Below are positions 10,801 to 20,143 of a stretch of 64,000 nt of DNA, in pieces. Each line of letters opens with the position of its first letter. The first letter of the stretch is position 1. Origin of the DNA: Globodera rostochiensis (lineage: Eukaryota > Nematoda > Chromadorea > Rhabditida > Heteroderidae); contig JAEVLN010000044.1 in NCBI GenBank assembly GCA_018350325.1, positions 297,172-361,171 on the forward strand. Direction: 5' to 3'. The notes beneath the pieces are model-generated. The model worked only from the letters and a program-made list of their open reading frames with translations, ran no database searches and was not told where the DNA came from. Position numbers and translations under genes: made by a program.

Positions 10801-13800
10801 TTTTCCAGCAAAAGTACCGCCGGGAAAAGAACGGTGGATTGGATTATTCGGAGGGCAATAACCTCATCCATCCCATCCCATCCCCAACCGTTCCATTCCT
10901 CAATTATCTCATGTGACCTTTTCCTAAAATTATATGCCAAAGTCCGGGTTCAACCGACCCCCTCCCTGCTTGAAGTAGTTAAAGATGCAATGTGTGTGGG
11001 AACTGTTGGCACATTGGCTTGGTGGGATCAGTCCACGTTGGCATCGCGCAATGTGCCGTTCGTTTTCCTCCGGCGAGTACCACAGCGTCTGTCTGTCGCA
11101 TTGAATGCATTCCAAACATTGTGCTGAAACGTACAAAATTAACATTGGCCTTCACGGCAAAAAAACATTTTCTTTCAAAATTGGCACGGGTCAAAGAATT
11201 TGAACGAGCAGCGGCGGCTGTTTTGCCCCCATCCCCCGCCCCAACTCCCCAACCTCTTCTGGCCCAACTCGCAAGTGACACCATCACAACTATCGCCATC
11301 ATCCGCGTCCTTTCCGGAAGGGTCCCCCTCCGCTTCCTCTTCCGCCCGTCCTCCGCGTCCTCCGTCCGTCGTTCTTCAACCTCCGCTGAACGCTTCCGCC
11401 CGTCCTCCGCGTCCTCCGTCCGTCGTTCTTCAACCTCCGCTGAACGCTTCCGCCCGTCCTCCGCGTCCTCCGTCCGTCGTTCTTCAACCTCCGCTGAACG
11501 CTTCCGCCGGTCCTCCGTCCGTCGTTCTTCAACCTCCGCTGAACTCTTCCGCCCGTCCTCCGTCCGTCGTTCTTCAACCTCCGCTGAACTCTTCCGCCCG
11601 TCCTCCGTCCGTCGTTCTTCAACCTCCGCTGAACTCTTCCGCCCGTCCTCCGTCCGTCGTTCTTCAACCTCCGCTGAACTCTTCCGCCCGTCCTCCGCGT
11701 CCTCCGTCCGTCGTTCTTCAACCTCCGCTGAACGCTTCCGCCCGTCCTCCGTCCGTCGTTCTTCAACCTCCGCTGAACGCTTCCGCCCGTCCTCCGCGTC
11801 CTCCGTCCGTCGTTCTTCAACCTCCGCTGAACTCTTCCGCCCGTCCTCCGTCCGTCGTTCTTCAACCTCCGCTGAACGCTTCCGCCCGTCCTCCGTCCGT
11901 CGTTCTTCAACCTCCGCTGAACTCTTCCGCCCGTCCTCCGCGTCCTCCGTCCGTCGTTCTTCAACCTCCGCTGAACTCTTCCGCCCGTCCTCCGTCCGTC
12001 GTTCTTCAACCTCCGCTGAACGCTTCCGCCCGTCCTCCGTCCGTCGTTCTTCAACCTCCGCTGAACTCTTCCGCCCGTCCTCCGCGTCCTCCGTCCGTCG
12101 TTCTTCAACCTCCGCTGAACTCTTCCGCCCGTCCTCCGTCCGTCGTTCTTCAACCTCCGCTGAACTCTTCCGCCCGTCCTCCGTCCGTCGTTCTTCAACC
12201 TCCGCTGAACGCTTCCGCCGCTTCTCCGCCTTCCTCATTGCTCCTCTTTCTCCCGCCATTCCCAGGGATTAGCGACACTTTGCCAATTTCTGTCGAAGGC
12301 GACGACAGTTGTGCTGATAATATTTATAATCCGTCGTGAATTTATGCCGTCTGTTGAGGGAATTCGCACCTCTGTCCCTGTCGAGGAATGGGCGTTTTAA
12401 TTTGCGAGATGGGAAATTGAGAGGAATTGGGGGAAAGACGAGGGAAATGCCCAAAAAATGATTAAATTGGCTTTTGGAAAAATCGGATTAAATACGCAAA
12501 AGGCAATGTTTTCAGGCTCGGAAGAGTGCAGCGACAACCTCGCTACTTTACGGAGAGGCCGAGGCGCAGTTTTTGCAGGGAATGTATCCGTGCCACGAGA
12601 AGCACTTCGTGCCGATGGCTGCCATTGTGGCCTACCGGCTTTACGGGGCCGAATGGCCGTCAGAAGTGAAGTGAGTAGGCACCTGGGCCGAACATTTCGG
12701 GAATCCCGTGGACAGAAGAGGAAAAGCTTGCTTTTAGATTATATTTTGGGATAAGCTGGGAGGACAATATTATTACTAAGGAAGCACCACACAAATCCCC
12801 TCCCCCCTCCCGTTCATCTTTGTTCAAGCACCCCCCACCCCCCCCCCCCCCCCCCTCCCTCCCCCTTCGAATGCCCTCGCGCGCGCGGAAATTAAAGTGT
12901 TTTCCTTTCCTTTGCCACCGCCATCCCCTCGGGGGCTCTTCCCCTTTAAATGTGGCGATAATGGCCTTTTGAGGCATTGGCGGATGGATGATTGTTGTGA
13001 AGGAAATGAGAAGGATTTACGTGGGGACGAGATTTTGGTGGGGGAATTTGGGGGGGGGGGGGGGAAATTGGTGCGCAAATGAGTCGAAATGGGGGGGGGT
13101 GACTGGTTGACCAAAATTTTTTACTTTTGATTTAACTGAAAGCACTTTAAAGTAGAGATCGGAATTTCCAAGACAAACGGGCAAGGGCTATACGGGCAAA
13201 AACCCATGTTGCCCGTGAACCCGTAAAACCCATGTCGACCTAAAAAACACGGGCTACGGGCCCGGCCCGTGTCCGATCTCTACTTTAAAGCATCAACTGA
13301 CTAATCTTTTGGGACCCACGGAATAATTGCGCCGCCGACTTTTCTACTGCCAAACTTCTCATGCAAAATTGACATTACAATGCAATCGAAATTAGAGAGA
13401 ACAAATTGTTGACGAATTGAGAACATTTTTTACCAAAAGGACGTCGGGGTTTCAAATTAATTCCTTTACTTTTAGTTAGCACCAAATTGAAATGTTTGTG
13501 GAAGTTTTGAGAATTGAAATTCTCTGGCATATGCAAATTCAACTGTACAATTTCTGGCACAATATCTCGACCCCCCGCCCCGCCCCTTCTGAAGTGCCCT
13601 CCTTTGCACGGAACGGATTAATTTGGCATAAGTGCGTGCCCAAACCGGAGGAACAATCATTCGAATTGGCCAATATTGCTATTTATTAGAAAGGTCGTTG
13701 GGAAATAGACGGACGGACAGAGATTGTTATTTGTGGGGGGGGGGGGGAAGTAAGATGATATTGTTCGGCACTGCTGGAGAACGCCGGGGGGGGGGCTTCA

Positions 13801-16800
13801 GCGGTTGGTAGGAAGTTATGAAAATCCTTTAGCGAATAAAATAAAAGGTATTGGGGGGGGGGGCAAAGGGGGGCATGAAGGAAAAAGAAGCGCAACCGAC
13901 GGGGATTAATGGGAAAGGGAAAGGCGTCTCTTTCCTTTTGGGGAGGGGGTCACGGTCGGTCGGTGCCGAAGAAAGGGTTTTAAGGTGAGGGGACGTGCAG
14001 GGGACGACGGGGGGGGGGGGAAGCTGATTTCGAATCTGAAGGAAGGGCTAATTTATGGCCTTTGAAAGTGTAGCAAGGGGTGGGGACGGACAATGGGAGG
14101 GGGGAGGAAGGGGGAGTATCGGAATGAATAGGGAAGGGAAGGGGAGGGGAGGGAGGGGGGGAGGGGGGGAGGGGGGAGTATCGGAATGAATAGGGAAGGG
14201 AAGGGAAGGGGAGGGGAGGGAGGGGAGGGAGGGGGGGAGGGGAGGGGGGGGGGGGGCTTTGTGCACCGAGGGGAAGTGGGAAATAATATTTACGCACTGG
14301 GAATGGGAGGGGCGGCGGGGGATTTGTCCGACAGCGGGGGATTGGCACAATTTTTGCCAAAGAATAAACACGAAAAGATTTGAGGGAGTGGGGAATGGGA
14401 AGGAAAATGTTTTTGAGTGGGAGGGGCTGGGGAGTGGGCCAATGTTCGGGAGATGAGAAGGCCTCTCGATACATTCCCCAACCCCCCCCCCCCCCACTCC
14501 TCCCAATCCCACCCATCGATTCTCACCAAAAATGTCTCCTAATTGGAATCCCCCCCCCGGCACTTTCATGTCCAAAATGTTGTTTTCCTCTTCCGACGGT
14601 CATTCGCGTCCAAATGATGGCCAAAAGGCAATAAAATTGAGCAATTGGAGAGAAATTAATGAATTTGCTCAAAAGGATGCGGAAAGGGAATTAAAAGAAA
14701 CGGAAGGAATGGGGGGGGGGGGGGGATGCACCCGCAATTTTTAAGAATGCCATTGCCATTAGCTTCCCCCCTCCCGTCCCCTTACCCCCCCCCCCTTAAC
14801 CCCCCTTACCCCCTCCTCTTACCCCCCCCCCCCCCCCCCCTCCCCCTCCCCTCCCCTCCCCTTACCCCCGCCCTCCCCTCCCCTTACCCCCTCCCCTTAC
14901 CCCCGCCCTCCCTCCCCTTACCCCCTCCCTTACCCCCGCCCTCCCCCCCCCCTTAACCCCCCTATACCCCCTCCTCTTACCCCCCCCCCCTCCCCTCCCT
15001 TACCCCCCCCCCCCCCCCCGCCCCCTCCCCTCCCTTACCCCCGCCCTCCCCTCCCCTTACCCCCCTCCCCTTACCCCCGCCCCCTCCCCTCCCCTTACCC
15101 CCCCGCCCTCCCCTCCCCTTACCCCCTCCCCTTACCCCCGCCCTCCCCTCCCCTTACCCCTCCCTCCCTTACCCCCGCCCTCCCCTCCCCTTACCCCCCT
15201 CCCCTTACCCCCGCCCTCCCCCTCCCCTTACCCCTCCCCTTACCCCCGCCCCTCCCCTCCCCTTACCCCCTCCCCTTACCCCCGCCCTCCCCTCCCCTTA
15301 CCCCCTCCCCTTACCCCCGCCCTCCCCTCCCCTTACCCCCTCCCCTTACCCCCGCCCTCCCCTCCCCTCCCCTTACCCCCTCCCCTTAACCCCCCCCCTC
15401 CCTCCCCTTACCCCCCCCCCTCCCCGCCCTTACCCCCTCCCCTTACCCCCCTCCCCTTACCCCCCTCCCCTCCCCTTACCCCCCTCCTTAACCCCCCCAC
15501 TACCCCCCCTCCCCTCCCCTCCCCCTCCCCTTACCCCCCTCCCCTTACCCCCCCCCTCCCCTCCCTTACCCCCCCCCCCCCCTCCCCTCACCCTTACCCC
15601 CCCCCTCCCTCCCCTTACCCCCTCCCTCCCCTTACCCCCTCCCCTTACCCCCGCCCTCCCCTCCCCTTACCCCCTCCCTTACCCCCGCCTCCCCTCCCCT
15701 TACCCCCTCCCCTTACCCCCGCCCTCCCCTCCCCCCTACCCCCCCCCTAACCCCCGCCCTCCCCTCCCCTTACCCCCTCCCCTTACCCCCGCCCTCCCCT
15801 CCCCTTACCCCCTCCCCTTACCCCCGCCCTCCCCTCCCCTTACCCCCTCCCCTTACCCCCGCCCTCCCCTCCCCTTACACCCCTCCCCTCCCCTTACCCC
15901 CTCCCTACCCCCCCCCACCCCTCCCTCCCCTCCCCTTCCCCCGCCCTCCCCTCCCTTACCCCCTTACCCCCGCCCCCTCCCCTTACCCCCCCCCTCCCTC
16001 CCCTCCCCTTACCCCCTCCCCTCCCCTTACCCCCTCCCCTTACCCCCCCCGCCCCCTCCCCTCCCCTCCCCTTACCCCCGCCCTCCCCTCCCCTTACCCC
16101 CTCACCCATCACACGCAAATGAATTGTTGTTTTTGCCCGCCCGCACTTTCTTCCCATGCTCGCGCCTTCCTTTCCCTTCCCGTCCATTTCTCGTGTCGTA
16201 TCACAAATTGGCAGGGAAGTGAATGGCAGAAAGGCAACGGAAGAAAAGACAAAATGAATGAATGCATTGGACGGATGGACGAAGGAATTTATACCCGTGA
16301 AGAGAGGTAGGGTCGAATTCGTCACTTTTTGAATAGAAGAGATTACCGTTGTTAGAAATGCTGATCACTGATCAGCTTGCGAGGGAGGGGGCATTAGCTT
16401 CTGCGGATGCGAGTGCCAATGTTTTCATCTTTTACAAAATAGGCGATTTGCAAAAAGACCATCAAAAAGATGAAGGAAGGGAGGGAGGGGTGGAAGGGGA
16501 GAACATTTGGGAGGGGAAGTGATTTTGAGGGTGTCAGGAAGGAATAGAGGCGGGGGGGGGGTGAGAAGCGACGAGTCAAAGACGGAACAACACGGGCAGG
16601 GAAAATAAATCATGAGGGAAGAAATGGGAAGGATCTGCACAAATTGGTAGCCATTTGTGCGCGGAACTCGCGCAAAAGCGATGTTTGGTCGGAAGAAGGC
16701 GGCTGGGGAATGGGGAGGGGAGGGGGGGGGGGGAAGAGGTGGGAAGGAGGAAGGGGGGGAGAGGGGGGAGGGGAGGGGAGGAGAGGGGGGGGGGGAGGGG

Positions 16801-19800
16801 AGGGGAGGAGAGGGGGGGGAGGGGGGGGGGGAATGGGGAGGGGAGGGGGGGGGAAGAGGTGGGAAGGAGGAAGGGGGGGAGAGGGGGGAGGGGAGGGGAG
16901 GAGAGGGGGGGGGAGGGGAGGGGAGGAGAGGGGGGGGAGGGGGGGGGGGAATGGGGAGGGGAGGGGGGGGAAGAGGTGGGAAGGAGGAAGGGGGGAGAGG
17001 GGGGAGGGGAGGGGAGGAGAGGGGGGGGGGGAGGGGAGGGGAGGAGAGGGGGGGGAGGGGGGGGAATGGGGAGGGGAGGGGGGGGGGAAGAGGTGGGAAG
17101 GAGGAAGGGGGGGAGAGGGGGGAGGGGAGGGGAGGAGAGGGGGGGGGGAGGGGAGGGGAGGAGAGGGGGGGAGGGGGGGGGGAATGGGGAGGGGAGGGGG
17201 GGGAAGAGGTGGGAAGGAGGAAGGGGGGGAGAGGGGGGAGGGGAGGGGAGGGGAGGAGAGGGGGGGGGAGGGGGGGGGGAGGGGAGGAGGGGGGGGAGGG
17301 GGGGGGGAGGGGAGGAGTGGGGGGGGGAGGGGAGGAGTGGGGGGGGGGGAGGGGAGGAGGGGGGGGGAGGGGGAGGAGGAAGGGGGGGGGAGGGGGAGGG
17401 GGGGGGGGAGGGGAGGGGGGGGGGGGAGGGGAGGGGAGGGGGGGGGGGAGGGGAGGGGAGGGGAGGGGGGAGGGGAGGGGGGGGGAAGAGGTGGGAAGGA
17501 GGAGGGGGGGGAGAGGGGAGGGGGGAAGGGGGAGGGGGGGTGGGGGGAATGGGGAGGGGAGGGGGGGGGGGGGGGGAAGAGGTGGGAAGGAGGAAGGGGG
17601 AGAGGGGGGGGGAGGGGGAGGGGGGGAGGGGAGGGGGGAGGGGGGGGGGGGAGGGGAGGGGAGGGGGGGGGGGGGGGAGGGGAGGGGAGGGGAGGGGGGA
17701 GGGGGGGGGGGGGGGGGAAGAGGTTGTCAATCATTGTCAAAGCTGTTATCGATGAAGGCCATAAACTTATTTCGTCTCCACACGATGTCATCACGTCCCA
17801 CGGCCACAGCCTCCATCGTTCACCGACCATCCCCCCAGCGAGTTCATTCCCTCTTCCCCCTTAGTGCCGCTCTTCTCTCCCATATTCTCCCCTGCCATTT
17901 TGTCCCCTCCGGCGCCTCCATCACCAGCCTCGTCTCCAAATTGCGCCATGCCCACCGATCGCTGGCCGGTCGCAGCCCGGTTCAGCTGCAGTTGCACTTC
18001 CTCAGCCTCTGTTGGTCTCTTAATGTGTACGGGTGCACTTTCTTCCGTGCCTTTATGCTCATGTCCAAGGTGCGTTTGATGGGGTGGGTATATCTATTTC
18101 AATTGGTCGTCTTCGGCATGGAGGAGGAATGAGGGACCTCCTCCTCCATTTCAGGGGAAATGCCAAACCCCCGCCCTCCTCCCACCTCCGCCCCGCCCAT
18201 TTTTGTGCCCTGTCTTCCCACAATGGCAAATGTACTAATTAAAGGGGCGTAAGCGGAAAAGTCCGTCAGCCCCACAACACTCCTCGAGAAGGCCAACTTC
18301 CATCGGCGGGAGAGAAAGTGCCATTCCCACGGGCACTTCTCCCTCCAATTTCCTCAAATATTGCCATTTGGAGAGCGTGGAAATATTACCTCCCCCTCCC
18401 CACTCTTTTGCAGGGCATTTGAGTGTTTTGGAATAGGTCGAAAATTGATTTGATTGGATGGAGAAAAAGTGATGAGACGGACTTTGGCCTTTTCAGCCTC
18501 TCCGTGGCAACTTGCAGATCCATTTGGGCCTCAACGATTGGGGAATTTGCATGATCAACGCGAGCACACATAAACAAATGGCGGCCATCGAGATGGACAA
18601 ATTGGACGTGAAATTCACCCCGAACACCAACTTTCTGGAGGTGGCGACTCGGAGGAAGGACCTTATTGCCACAATCACAACGTCGCAGGTGGCGGGCAGG
18701 GGGGGGGATGTGCCCTGTTTCGGTGGTTGGACGGTTAGAAAAGGCTGGATGCATAAAAAAGGCTGCGCCGTGCCCGAAACTCGTGGGGCTACCATTTTGC
18801 CTATCCTCGGCGATAAGTTCCTGATTACTTTTGGCACTTCTGTTAGCGTCTTTGCCCACTTTAATTAGCTAATGGAAAGAGGGATGGGAGGGAAAGAGGA
18901 AGGGAGGGGGGAGGGGGGGGGGGGAAGAGCGAGGAGAGGGGTGGGAGGGGGGAGGGGGGGGGGAGGGGTGGGGGGGGATTGGATGATGGGATGATTGGTG
19001 GTTGTGGCGGTATGCGGAAACGAGTTGACTGCCGCTGCTGAAACGAGCTGGGGGAAGTGAAGTGAGCTGCTTGCGTGTGATTATCAATGAACTTGGCTTG
19101 CTTGGGGCTTGGGGTATCGATGACAGAAGGAAGGCCCGAAATTGGAAATTGGGCGGGGGGGATGCAAATGGCATTTGAGCGTAACAATTGTCTTGTGCAT
19201 TGCGGCATTGATTTGGCTTGGAGGGTGGACGAAAGGTGGAGAAGGAGGTTCAAACTGAGAATGGATGTGCTAAAGCCTTTTTTGTGAAATTTGCCAAAAA
19301 GGTGCGATGAAAAGGGCAATGGTTAAGGGAGGGGAAAGCGTGGGATGGGCCAGCAGGTGGTGGGTGAAAGGTGAGAAGACCATTCGGCGGGTGGGCAGGT
19401 GAATGGGGGGGGGGGGGGGAATGGGCGCAATTTGGCGTAAAATTACTCATCAGAGAGAGCCCCTCCCATTTCTTCCATTCTGGGGGGGGGGGGGGAAACC
19501 GGCACATTTATTGACCGATTGGTTGGTTGGTTGGTTGTTTACACATGCAATGCAATGGCAGAGTTGGGTTGCCCCGAAACGAAATTCTAAATACGAAAGG
19601 ACTCATCACTTTTAAACTACCGGTTATTGAAATGTCCTTATTTTATAAATATAAATGCATTTTGCTGATTTTGCTCTCTGTCCGAGTGATTTGACTTGGA
19701 ATTATTTCAGGCAGTGCTTATCAACAATTTACTGAAGCAGCTGAAGCTGAAAGTGCAGCAAGCGAACAGAGACCGAGCAGTCCGCGGCGGCAGTCACCGG

Positions 19801-19806
19801 CACTAA
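7806..19806 (+). CDS. kri-1: KRIT1/CCM1 homologue (ankyrin + FERM scaffold), kri-1-like
   Basis: A cytoplasmic scaffold related to human KRIT1 and C. elegans KRI-1. Exons: 7806-8038, 8082-about 8252, about 8280-8695 (one internal junction unresolved), 8819-9050, 9101-9380, 9850-10028, 12516-12670, 17865-18069, 18497-18688, 19711-19806. The N-terminal Nudix-like part is weakly conserved. An NPLF motif (INPLFGANI, about 8413) matches the KRIT1 NPxF sites that bind CCM2 or related partners. Ankyrin repeats follow (DLWTPLHYCAFYNR, GATPLHFAALNGN, STGKTPLDLC). FERM F1 includes IFAIWLIDSRLSLQLK, F2 includes GEAEAQFLQGMYPC and LNVYGCTFFRAF, and the F3 PTB-like lobe starts at LQIHLGLNDWG. The last exon ends VLINNLLKQLKLKVQQ...stop, as in KRIT1. 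Start Met is tentative. The 5.2-kb intron 12671-17864 carries C-rich and G-rich arrays. Order and family assignment are very secure. Confidence 0.9.
9427..9816. mobile_element. hAT-like MITE with 'CTCGAGAC' core (390 bp), in a kri-1 intron
   Basis: The ends TAGTGCTGCACGA and TCGTGCAGCACTA are exact inverted repeats. The 8-bp duplication ATGAATAT is perfect (9419-9426 and 9817-9824). The interior repeats ACTCGAGACTTGA in both orientations. It also contains a diverged copy of the GGCGGTGCCGATAGGCGCCGCC-type core at 9685-9707. The host intron is 9381-9849, so the insertion nearly fills it. Confidence 0.9.
10029..11337. other. kri-1 intron, first part; possible minus-strand zinc-finger exon
   Basis: Mostly non-coding intron. 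On the minus strand, 11137 down to 10930 follows a plausible acceptor (CGTTTCAG). It reads CLECIQCDRQTLWYSPEENE then RHIARCQRG..., with CxxC and HxxxC spacing like a C2HC zinc finger, and ends in a stop at 10930. Bases 10470-10620 are open in several frames. Without upstream exons I cannot tell a nested gene from chance. I do not assign a function. Confidence 0.25.
11338..12225. repeat. 45/54-nt minisatellite, 18 units, in a kri-1 intron
   Basis: Eighteen tandem units run through the 2.5-kb intron 10029-12515. The basic unit is 45 nt (includes TTCTTCAACCTCCGCTGAAC). Six of the units carry an extra 9 nt (TCCGCGTCC), giving 54 nt. Units also differ at one codon-like position (AACGCT / AACTCT). 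Because all lengths are multiples of nine, frames stay open on both strands: one plus frame reads RPPSVVLQPPLNSSA repeats, one minus frame reads EVEERRTEDGRKRSA repeats. The flanking kri-1 exons join in phase without it, so it is best read as intronic. A nested repeat protein is possible but unsupported. Confidence 0.85.
12671..13152. other. Start of 5.2-kb kri-1 intron
   Basis: The donor GTGAGT follows exon 12516-12670. The region contains runs of C near 12830-12860 and runs of G near 13050-13065. No exon is needed here, because the adjoining exons splice in phase (AA|T) and the joined protein aligns with KRIT1 F2 without a gap. Confidence 0.6.
13153..13282. mobile_element. hAT-like MITE, 130 bp, 'GGGCCCG' core
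   Basis: The ends TAGAGATCGGA and TCCGATCTCTA are perfect inverted repeats flanked by the perfect 8-bp duplication CTTTAAAG (13145-13152 and 13283-13290). The interior repeats ACGGGC, GCCCGT and AACCCATGT in both orientations. It lies in the long kri-1 intron and is non-coding. Confidence 0.9.
14085..14260. repeat. G-rich low-complexity tract
   Basis: Two partial copies of a G-rich unit, each with GGAATGAATAGGGAAGGG followed by GGGGAGGGGAGGG runs. It is an early, G-rich block of the kri-1 intron. Apparent proline-rich frames on the minus strand are composition artefacts. Confidence 0.7.
14757..16108. repeat. C-rich tandem array (CCCCTTACCCC family), about 1.35 kb
   Basis: The plus strand is almost pure C with periodic TTA. 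The main unit, about 35-40 nt, reads CCCTCCCCTCCCCTTACCCC followed by CTCCCCTTACCCCCG, with many length variants. The complementary strand (GGGGTAAGGGG) resembles telomere-like G-rich DNA but lacks TTAGGC. It lies inside the kri-1 intron. Strong i-motif / G-quadruplex potential is inferred from composition. No gene. Confidence 0.9.
16109..16714. other. Intronic spacer between the C-rich and G-rich arrays
   Basis: Unique sequence of ordinary composition inside the kri-1 intron. I see no exon with a recognisable product. Short open frames at 16119-16310 and 16394-16640 have no recognisable content. Confidence 0.4.
16715..17720. repeat. G-rich tandem array, about 1 kb, unit about 120 nt
   Basis: The plus strand is G with periodic A. 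At least five copies of a unit start with GAATGGGGAGGGGAGGGG, pass through GGAAGAGGTGGGAAGGAGG and continue with GGGGAGAGG blocks; later copies are shorter and more degenerate. Open frames of up to about 490 codons span it on both strands (poly-Gly/Arg or poly-Pro/Ser) and are artefacts of composition. It lies 145 bp upstream of the kri-1 exon at 17865. Confidence 0.9.
18870..19700. other. kri-1 last intron with G-rich tract
   Basis: Bases 18890-18980 are a G-rich run (GGGAGGGGGGAGGGG type). The rest is ordinary intron up to the acceptor ATTATTTCAG at 19701-19710. No separate gene is supported. Confidence 0.5.
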
Positions 19807-20143
19807 AATGCCGGCGGGGAAAAATCGCCAAAATGTTATAAATGATCAATTAAATGTAAAATGCTTTCAATGTGTGAAGGGTAATCAAATCACCAACAAA
19901 CTCTGCTGTTGATTGTGAGCATTTTAAATGACGCCGCCTGAACATTATTAAACAATTCATCTTTTTCCAACAATCAGTAAACCCTTCGCACTTCCCCTTC
20001 CCAACCTTTGGTACAACTCCCACCCCCCCACCCCCCCCCCGTCACACATCTCTTCTCTAATCCATTCTTCGCATTATCTGAACGATTTTCTTTTTTTTGC
20101 AATTTGATACAGTCCCTAATCTGATTAATATTGTTAATGATTA

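Noticed and set aside
14757..16108. True interstitial telomere array
   Set aside because: The repeat is CCCCTTACCCC/GGGGTAAGGGG-like and lacks the nematode TTAGGC hexamer.
16576..18132. Very long open frames (up to about 490 codons) on both strands
   Set aside because: They cross a nearly pure G/A array and give only Gly/Arg/Glu or Pro/Ser polymers. The kri-1 exon at 17865-18069 on the plus strand explains the only real coding part.
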